Part shown: in pieces, positions 12,223 through 16,973 of the stretch
How positions within the stretch are numbered: the first letter of the stretch is position 1
Layout of the letters: the number at the start of each line of letters is the position of its first letter
Assembly (NCBI GenBank): GCA_964497615.1
Contig: CAZCEC010000106.1
Location: 1-16,973 of the forward strand
Reading direction: 5' to 3'
Length of the DNA stretch: 16,973 nucleotides
Source of the DNA: CAZCEC01 sp964497615
GTDB taxonomy: Bacteria; Chloroflexota; Anaerolineae; Anaerolineales; UBA6663
The notes under the pieces: generated by a model
Databases searched by the model: none
Told to the model about the DNA's origin: nothing
Seen by the model: only the letters and a program-made list of their open reading frames with translations
Position numbers and translations under genes: made by a program

Positions 12223-14790
12223 TCACTCATACCGCATCGCCTCCGCTGGCGGCACGCGCGTGGCCTGGACGGCAGGATAAACCGCGGCCAGGCTGGCTAC
12301 GAGAATGGGCACAACCACGCCGATAGGCAGCAGACTGAGGCCAGCGACTACCGGCAGCGCAAACAGGCCCGTGAGCAAACCGGCCGCCATGCCCCAGCCA
12401 ACCAGCCCGCCGAGCAGACCAAGGCCGGTGGCCTCCCACAGAATTAGGGCAAAGACGCTGCGGTTCTTCCAGCCGACTGCCTTGAGCAGGCCCATCTCCC
12501 GCCGGCGCTCTAGCACCCCCATCAAAAGTACATCGGTGGTGGCCAGTGCGGCGACCAGTAGCGACACCCCGAGCAGCAGGTAGTGCAGCGGGCTGATGTG
12601 TACCAGGATCAGTTCGCCGAGCACGGTTCCCGCCAGGTAGCCCTTGGTGTGCAGCGCGGCGCCCACGAATACCAACCCGAGAGCGACGGCCGTGGCGATG
12701 GTCGCTAGCGCCAGCAGCAGCCGCGCTGGCCGCTGGAGCATCTGCCGCCAGGCGTACCCCGCGACGGAAAGCCGGCCGGCGCGCCACTCGAGCGCCACGG
12801 CCAAATCCTCACGGGCGAACATGGCCGCCGGGCTTAGCCGCGCGGCCAGCGCCGCCGGCAAGAGGCTGCCGAGGGTGCTGAGGGCCAGGCTGAGCGGGAG
12901 AATGGCGACAATCCGCTGCCACGGCAGGCTCAGCCCCAAGGCTGCGACGAGAAGCCAACCGAGACTCAGGCCAAGCGTGCCAGCGATAGCGCCCGCGAGG
13001 ACGTTCTCAGACAGCACCAGGGTGAATACCGCCCCGTCCGGCCAGCCGAGGGCCTTCTGCAGCGCGATCGAGCGCGCACGAGCCAGCATGCTCATGAGGG
13101 TCGTGTTGAGGATGTACAGAGTCGTCACAACCAGCACAACCGAGAAGAGGATGACGTTGGCACGCTTGACCTCGCGGGCAATCTGATAGCTGACGCCCAT
13201 CTGGAGCCAGCCCTCTTCGACGTAGCCCAGCGGCGGGACCTCGCCCGCACCGGGGATAAAGACCAGCACACGCCGCGGCGAGGAGCCGACGGTGACGTCA
13301 ACCGTCAGGCCGGTGCGGTCAATGATCTCAGCCGCGATCTGCTCGACGCGCTGCTGGGCCTCGGGCGAGTACTGGTCTACCCCCGCCACGCGAACGCGGA
13401 TGGCGCTGATTGGCTGGCCAGGATGGAGTACATTGAGCTGTTCTGCCGCCTCCAGCGTCGTCAGCGCCAGGGGTGGGCTGACTAGGTAGTCCAGCTTGTT
13501 GAAGGTCGGCTTGAGCGCCACCGGTTCAAGAGTGTGGCCGTCCAGGTCGAAGCGCAATAGGGCACTTGGCGGAAAGTATGTCTCCAACGGCACCTCCGCC
13601 GCGGCGTCGGGCCGGGGCAGGCGCTCGATGTCGTAGACGCCGCTGATCGCAAATGCTGGCAGGCCGCCTCCCATACCGGCTCCGGGGGGCTCGCGGAATA
13701 GCACGGCCGGCGAGGTCTGCGCGGGTGGCATGAACGTGACGTGCCAGCCGCTGTGATATCCGGGCGTGTTCTTGTAGGGCCGAGCTTGAAGCACCGGCCC
13801 GATGGCCCCTGGCGGTAGTACATAGTCCGCATAGGTCAGGCCCTCTGGAATAGCACTCAGGCTGAAAAACGCCCGCAAGGCTTGTTCATCCTCCTGGGCC
13901 GCGCGATAACTGCCTTGACCGTCAAATGTCCAGGTCCGAATGGTTTCCGTCTCCTGACCGTCTAGATAGCCGGGGCCGGCTTCCCTGGCTTCTGCCAGCG
14001 CCTCGTCGCTCAGTGGCAGGTCAAGCCGTTTCCAGGTCGTACTCAACGTGAAACTGACGTAGCTGGAAGCGTTGAAGATCAGCGGGATGTCGCCTGGTTG
14101 CGCGGCGTCCAGGTATTCGCCGCTAACCATCGCCTGTTTCAGGCCCACCAAGCGGTCTTCTTGCTCGGGGTCGACCGCGGCCAGCAGCGCCGGCAGCGCA
14201 AAGGCAGTCTGGCGGAACCAGGGTCGGGTATTCGGGTCCTCGAGGAGTTGCCCCTGCCAGGCGGCCTGGATGTTGTAGTATGGGCTGTCGAAGAGGTGAT
14301 AGAAATCGCCGCCGGCCTGGGGACAGTAGAAGTACTCCCGGCCCGTAGCCGGATAGGGCCGAGCGCCGTCGCTGGTGCCGAGCGTATTCTCCAGGGCATA
14401 GAAGCCAGGCTCGCACGCCACTTCCAGCGGGGCACGGAAGTACAACTCGAAATAGCCCAGCATCGCCACCGGCGCGGCCACCTCCACGCCCGGGATGGTG
14501 CGGATCGCGTCGTACTCGTCCAGCGAGATCCCACCGCTCAGCTCACTGAGGTGATTGGCCTGCACCAGGCTGTACTGCCGCTCGACCTCCGAGCGCGCGC
14601 CGACCGGCCGAATCAGCAGGTGGTAGGTCGTGTCCCAGTGCTGGGCGATGTCCTGATCGACCGTGACGCGGGTGGTCTCGACGGCGCTCAGCAGCAGGCT
14701 ATAGGCGGCACTGACCACCAGCAGGCCGAGTAGCAGGACCGCGCTTCGCTCGCGCCGCGCCAGAAGCAGAGTCCACGCCAGGCGAAACAT
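12223..14790 (-). CDS. FtsX/MacB-like ABC transporter permease, 855 aa
   Basis: A large membrane protein with an N-terminal helix (about 17-37, SAVLLLGLLVVSAAYSLLLSA), a long extracytoplasmic region (about 40-540), and two FtsX-like four-helix modules in the C-terminal third. The first FtsX unit starts near 545 and holds ARSIALQKALGWPDGAVF; the second, near 735-850, holds RRREMGLLKAVGWKNRSVF and ends with the typical PPAEAMRYE. The doubled FtsX arrangement and long external domain are typical of large permeases linked to MacB-type ATPases in Chloroflexota and Firmicutes. It probably moves lipids, lipoproteins or peptides across the envelope. It begins 12 bases after the stop of the regulator gene and ends 25 bases before the ATPase gene. 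The substrate cannot be read from the sequence. Confidence 0.9.
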   Translation of the reverse strand: MFRLAWTLLLARRERSAVLLLGLLVVSAAYSLLLSAVETTRVTVDQDIAQHWDTTYHLLIRPVGARSEVERQYSLVQANHLSELSGGISLDEYDAIRTIPGVEVAAPVAMLGYFELYFRAPLEVACEPGFYALENTLGTSDGARPYPATGREYFYCPQAGGDFYHLFDSPYYNIQAAWQGQLLEDPNTRPWFRQTAFALPALLAAVDPEQEDRLVGLKQAMVSGEYLDAAQPGDIPLIFNASSYVSFTLSTTWKRLDLPLSDEALAEAREAGPGYLDGQETETIRTWTFDGQGSYRAAQEDEQALRAFFSLSAIPEGLTYADYVLPPGAIGPVLQARPYKNTPGYHSGWHVTFMPPAQTSPAVLFREPPGAGMGGGLPAFAISGVYDIERLPRPDAAAEVPLETYFPPSALLRFDLDGHTLEPVALKPTFNKLDYLVSPPLALTTLEAAEQLNVLHPGQPISAIRVRVAGVDQYSPEAQQRVEQIAAEIIDRTGLTVDVTVGSSPRRVLVFIPGAGEVPPLGYVEEGWLQMGVSYQIAREVKRANVILFSVVLVVTTLYILNTTLMSMLARARSIALQKALGWPDGAVFTLVLSENVLAGAIAGTLGLSLGWLLVAALGLSLPWQRIVAILPLSLALSTLGSLLPAALAARLSPAAMFAREDLAVALEWRAGRLSVAGYAWRQMLQRPARLLLALATIATAVALGLVFVGAALHTKGYLAGTVLGELILVHISPLHYLLLGVSLLVAALATTDVLLMGVLERRREMGLLKAVGWKNRSVFALILWEATGLGLLGGLVGWGMAAGLLTGLFALPVVAGLSLLPIGVVVPILVASLAAVYPAVQATRVPPAEAMRYE

Positions 14791-14802
14791 GGGTGCCTTC
14801 TG

Positions 14803-15756
14803 TCAGTGTATCGACTCGGCGATGCGGATGGCCTCGGCCTGATCGAGGCTCAGGCTGCCCAGGACGAAGTTAAGGCCCTCCGCCTCCCAGACCAGCATCT
14901 TCCCGTCCACCCAGGCCGCCGTGTGACCACTCACCTCGGCCGGCTCGACCGTGCCGTCCGTCACAGTCAGGCTGGCAACTACGGTGACCTGACCCGGCTC
15001 GGCATCAGGCTGCTCGCCCACGGGTGTCAGGATCAGGACGATGTCGCGGGCCGGCCCGCCAAACAGCAGGTAGGCCCGCTCGGGAATGCCGGCCGGCGGG
15101 AGGTGCACTGCACGCAAGGCATAGCCCGGCGGCAGGTCGGCCGGCAGCCGCAGGCGGAAGCTTGCGGCAGCCTGAGCGTCAGCGAGTTGGTTGAAGGTGC
15201 GGATGTCGGGCGAGGCACCTGGCGGCAGCGGGCCGCCATCCAGGCCAAGGTCGGTCTCGATCGTCCACCGGTCTTCGGGCGGTGCAGCGGGCGTGGTAGG
15301 CGAGCTGGTATGCCGCTGCTCGACCCACGAATACGGCCCGAGTTCCAGGCGCCGAATGAACTGAGTTACCAGCGCCTGAGCCGTGGGTGTCGTGAGCAAC
15401 ATCAGAAGGACGAGCGCCGCTAGTCCGACCGCAGACAGTGCCAACCGGCCGAGCCGTGGCGATGGCCGGCGGGCTATGCGCCCTTCACTTGCCATCCGGC
15501 GGCGGCTGAAGGCCGCGAAGTGACCACTCGTAGCCAGGCCTGAGGTGGGTGGTTCAGCAGCCAGGCGCTGCTGGAGCAATGCCCACAGCTTGCGCTCAAA
15601 TGCGGCCCCCGGGCGCGGCTGCGTGCTGGCGAGATGGGCGCTGAGGCCCAGGAGCGAATGTGCCCACTGCCGAGAGGCGCCCTCAGCGGCCAGCATAGCG
15701 TCAACTTCGTCCAGCAAGGCCTGCTGCTGCGGACCAAGCTGTTCCGGATCAGGCAT
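14803..15756 (-). CDS. Membrane-anchored anti-sigma-like protein with DUF4367-like C-terminal domain, 317 aa
   Basis: The cytoplasmic N-terminal part (1-100) is helical and charged, as in anti-sigma factors. A single transmembrane helix follows at about 104-122 (GRLALSAVGLAALVLLMLL). The external domain (about 190-317) contains RLPADLPPGYAL and ends with AWVDGKMLVWEAEGLNFVLGSLS...AIRIAESI, the pattern of DUF4367-type domains found in regulators paired with ECF sigma factors. Its ATG at 15756 overlaps the stop of the sigma gene by eight bases, so the two proteins are made in a linked ratio, as is typical for sigma/anti-sigma pairs. A GAGGTGA site lies upstream. No zinc-binding HxxxCxxC anti-sigma motif is present. 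It probably holds the sigma factor until an envelope signal arrives. Confidence 0.75.
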   Translation of the reverse strand: MPDPEQLGPQQQALLDEVDAMLAAEGASRQWAHSLLGLSAHLASTQPRPGAAFERKLWALLQQRLAAEPPTSGLATSGHFAAFSRRRMASEGRIARRPSPRLGRLALSAVGLAALVLLMLLTTPTAQALVTQFIRRLELGPYSWVEQRHTSSPTTPAAPPEDRWTIETDLGLDGGPLPPGASPDIRTFNQLADAQAAASFRLRLPADLPPGYALRAVHLPPAGIPERAYLLFGGPARDIVLILTPVGEQPDAEPGQVTVVASLTVTDGTVEPAEVSGHTAAWVDGKMLVWEAEGLNFVLGSLSLDQAEAIRIAESIH

Positions 15757-16348
15757 GGGTCACCTCGTCTTCGGCCGGAAAGGTCTGCAGATACAACCGA
15801 TGCAGGTCATCGAGGGCCCGACACAGGTGCGAGGCCACCGTGCGCTCGTCGATGCCGAGGACCTGCGCGATTTCGCAATTTCGCAGCCCACCGGAGAACT
15901 TGAGGGTCACGATCTCTTGCCGGCGGGGCGAGAGTTGGGCGATAAGCCGGCGAAGGTGCGCCAGCTTCTCTTTCTGCTCGGCCACATCGAACGGCAACAG
16001 GGCAGAGGTAGCTAGGTCAGGCAACTCATCGAGCGGCACCGACGCCGGTTCGCGCCGGCGCTCGCGGTAGTAGTCGACTACCTCGTCGTGCGCGATCCGA
16101 AAAAGCCAGGCGGCAAAGGATCCCTCGCCCCGTGGCTCAAACCGCCCCAGACCCGCCACGACCTTGGTGAAGATGCTCGAAACGACGTCCTCGGTGTCGG
16201 GCAAACCACCAACGCGGTAGCCAACGTAAGCGAATACGCGAGGCAAGTAATGCTCGTAAAGCACCTGGAACGCGCCCGCGTCCTCACGGGCCTGTGAGAG
16301 AAGCTGGCATTCTTCAGCGGGATCGAGTTGACTCGGTACAGGCGCCAT
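15749..16348 (-). CDS. ECF-family RNA polymerase sigma factor, 199 aa
   Basis: Region 2 (about 22-90) contains FQVLYEHYLPRVFAYVGYRVG, DTEDVVSSIFTKVVAGLGRF and FAAWLFRIAHDEVVDYYR, the classical core and -10 recognition helices. Region 4 (about 132-187) contains LSPRRQEIVTLKFSGGLRNCEIAQVLGIDERTVASHLCRALDDL, a typical helix-turn-helix for -35 recognition. The linker is rich in Pro/Leu. I take the ATG at 16348; a TTG at 16357 would add three residues. No strong ribosome binding site precedes either start. It overlaps the anti-sigma-like gene and heads an operon with an ABC exporter, so it likely drives this operon and other envelope genes. Confidence 0.9.
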   Translation of the reverse strand: MAPVPSQLDPAEECQLLSQAREDAGAFQVLYEHYLPRVFAYVGYRVGGLPDTEDVVSSIFTKVVAGLGRFEPRGEGSFAAWLFRIAHDEVVDYYRERRREPASVPLDELPDLATSALLPFDVAEQKEKLAHLRRLIAQLSPRRQEIVTLKFSGGLRNCEIAQVLGIDERTVASHLCRALDDLHRLYLQTFPAEDEVTHA

Positions 16349-16502
16349 CTTGGCCAATAGCTCTGCTAGCCCGTCTCGATTATTAAACCGTAAGCCAGGT
16401 GCGATTACTGCATTTCGTCCCGAAACGCACGGACAAACATCGCGGGTGAAGGAATCACGCCATATGCAGTGATTTGGAGTGAATACGTCCGATACACTGT
16501 TG

Positions 16503-16715
16503 GCGGTCGTTCAGATAGCCGACTGCCACACTCTTGAACAGGACGTTATGACTCGGCTAACAAATGACATTCCAGTGTCATGCTCAGCATAGCGCAAAGA
16601 TGTCATGAAAGTCGGCCGACTGGCTATTGACCGCTCCATGTGCCAACCGTAAGATAGTCGCAACTTCATAGCACTGACCGCTGGCCGCACGGGCTGACTG
16701 TGCGGCCTTTTGTTT
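16503..16715 (+). ncRNA. Candidate structured small RNA ending in a strong terminator
   Basis: A convincing plus-strand terminator (16683-16715) has no plus-strand protein gene before it. The preceding bases can form a long-range helix: GCGGTC (16503-16508) with GACCGC (16629-16634) and, just inside, ATAGCC (16515-16520) with GGCTAT (16622-16627). A local stem ATGACA/TGTCAT (16564-16581) lies within the enclosed part. A possible -10 hexamer TACACT is at 16493-16498, without a good -35. The length, about 210 bases, suits a small regulatory RNA such as 6S-like RNA, but no family can be assigned. Confidence 0.3.
16683..16715 (+). terminator. Rho-independent terminator, plus strand
   Basis: GGCCGCAC (16683-16690) and GTGCGGCC (16700-16707) form a perfect 8-bp GC-rich stem with a 9-base loop, followed directly by TTTTGTTT. 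This is the best classical terminator in the window. It points rightwards, away from the ECF sigma gene, and there is no annotated plus-strand gene upstream of it. Confidence 0.75.
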
Positions 16716-16771
16716 CTCAGACTACGACAGAAGCAAGCATGAAGGAGTTGCGCAGAACGCAGCACGTGGAC

Positions 16772-16807
16772 ATTTATGTCTTGTCCACATGTGGACAAGA
16801 CATAAAT
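16772..16807. repeat. Perfect 36-bp palindrome with two head-to-head DnaA-box-like 9-mers
   Basis: Each half is 18 bases with no mismatch and no spacer. The centre is TTGTCCACA (16781-16789) immediately followed by its reverse complement TGTGGACAA (16790-16798). TTGTCCACA is the DnaA-box form common in high-GC bacteria (TTATCCACA in Escherichia coli). A third, imperfect copy (GTGGACAT, 16767-16773) lies just to the left. It may be a regulator or replication-initiator binding site; without a T-run it is not a terminator. Confidence 0.7.
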
Positions 16808-16973
16808 ATTGTGAGCATGACTTGTGCGCGGTCGCTCTCAAAGGCAAGGATATTCCGGTCAAAATGGCGAAAATTGCCCCTCGCGACTCTATGATCACAT
16901 CTCACAGGCACTAATGCGTGTTAGTTCAACCATAGTTTGCGCGTTTTGAGCCGACTATGCTTTGACCTGGGTG

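Larger units (their letters stand above)
16358..16973. other. Approximately 616-bp region without a convincing protein gene
   Basis: This stretch is upstream of the ECF sigma gene and is less GC-rich than the rest. Short open frames on both strands lack ribosome binding sites and recognisable protein patterns. The region contains the candidate small RNA with a strong terminator (16503-16715) and the 36-bp palindrome (16772-16807). Confidence 0.55.

Noticed and set aside
16511..16894. Short frames on both strands around the 36-bp palindrome.
   Set aside because: They lack ribosome binding sites, cross the palindrome and terminator, and show no protein-like pattern. The palindrome creates similar peptides on both strands by symmetry.

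Overview
The window is high-GC bacterial DNA. The gene content (an ECF sigma factor overlapping a membrane-anchored DUF4367-like regulator and a MacB-type ABC exporter, beside a DUF6094/DUF6908 mobile-element gene cluster) is what I would expect from Chloroflexota (Anaerolineae/Caldilineae-like). That placement is an inference from gene style, not from a marker gene. No tRNA, rRNA, CRISPR array, transposase or integrase was seen.

Region 1 (1-6196, all minus strand) is a block typical of a plasmid or integrative element. In transcription order it has a UvrD/Rep-like helicase, three small unknown proteins (one rich in cysteine pairs), an 89-residue unknown domain that reads in frame into a DUF6908 protein, three more unknown proteins, and at the left edge the start of a DUF6094-type N6-adenine methyltransferase-like protein. 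Genes are tightly spaced, most have an AAAGGAG-like ribosome binding site, and several gaps hold perfect GC-rich hairpins.

Region 2 (6197-9409, minus strand) is the most interesting part: a compact ubiquitin-like conjugation operon. It encodes an 89-residue ubiquitin-like protein ending in a single Gly, an E2-fold protein with no cysteine at all, and a protein fusing a JAB/JAMM isopeptidase to a ThiF-type E1. A 57-residue two-helix membrane protein follows in the same direction. The E2 has Ser94 where the catalytic Cys should be, and the E1 lacks a Cys at the usual position. This suggests conjugation through oxyester rather than thioester intermediates, as reported for bacterial 'Bub' pathways, but here with a JAB-E1 fusion.

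Region 3 (9410-11382, plus strand) is divergent from the operon and encodes a sigma-70-like protein, an unknown helical protein and an ImmA/IrrE-family metallopeptidase. This looks like a regulatory module for the conjugation operon, analogous in logic to HTH-plus-ImmA pairs that control other defence operons. A small inverted repeat in the divergent gap is a candidate operator.

Region 4 (11520-16348, minus strand) is a cell-envelope type locus: ECF sigma factor, overlapping anti-sigma-like membrane protein, an 855-residue FtsX/MacB-type permease and its ATPase.

Region 5 (16358-16973) has no convincing gene. It holds a strong plus-strand terminator preceded by sequence able to form long-range RNA helices (a possible small RNA), and a perfect 36-bp palindrome whose centre is two head-to-head DnaA-box-like 9-mers.
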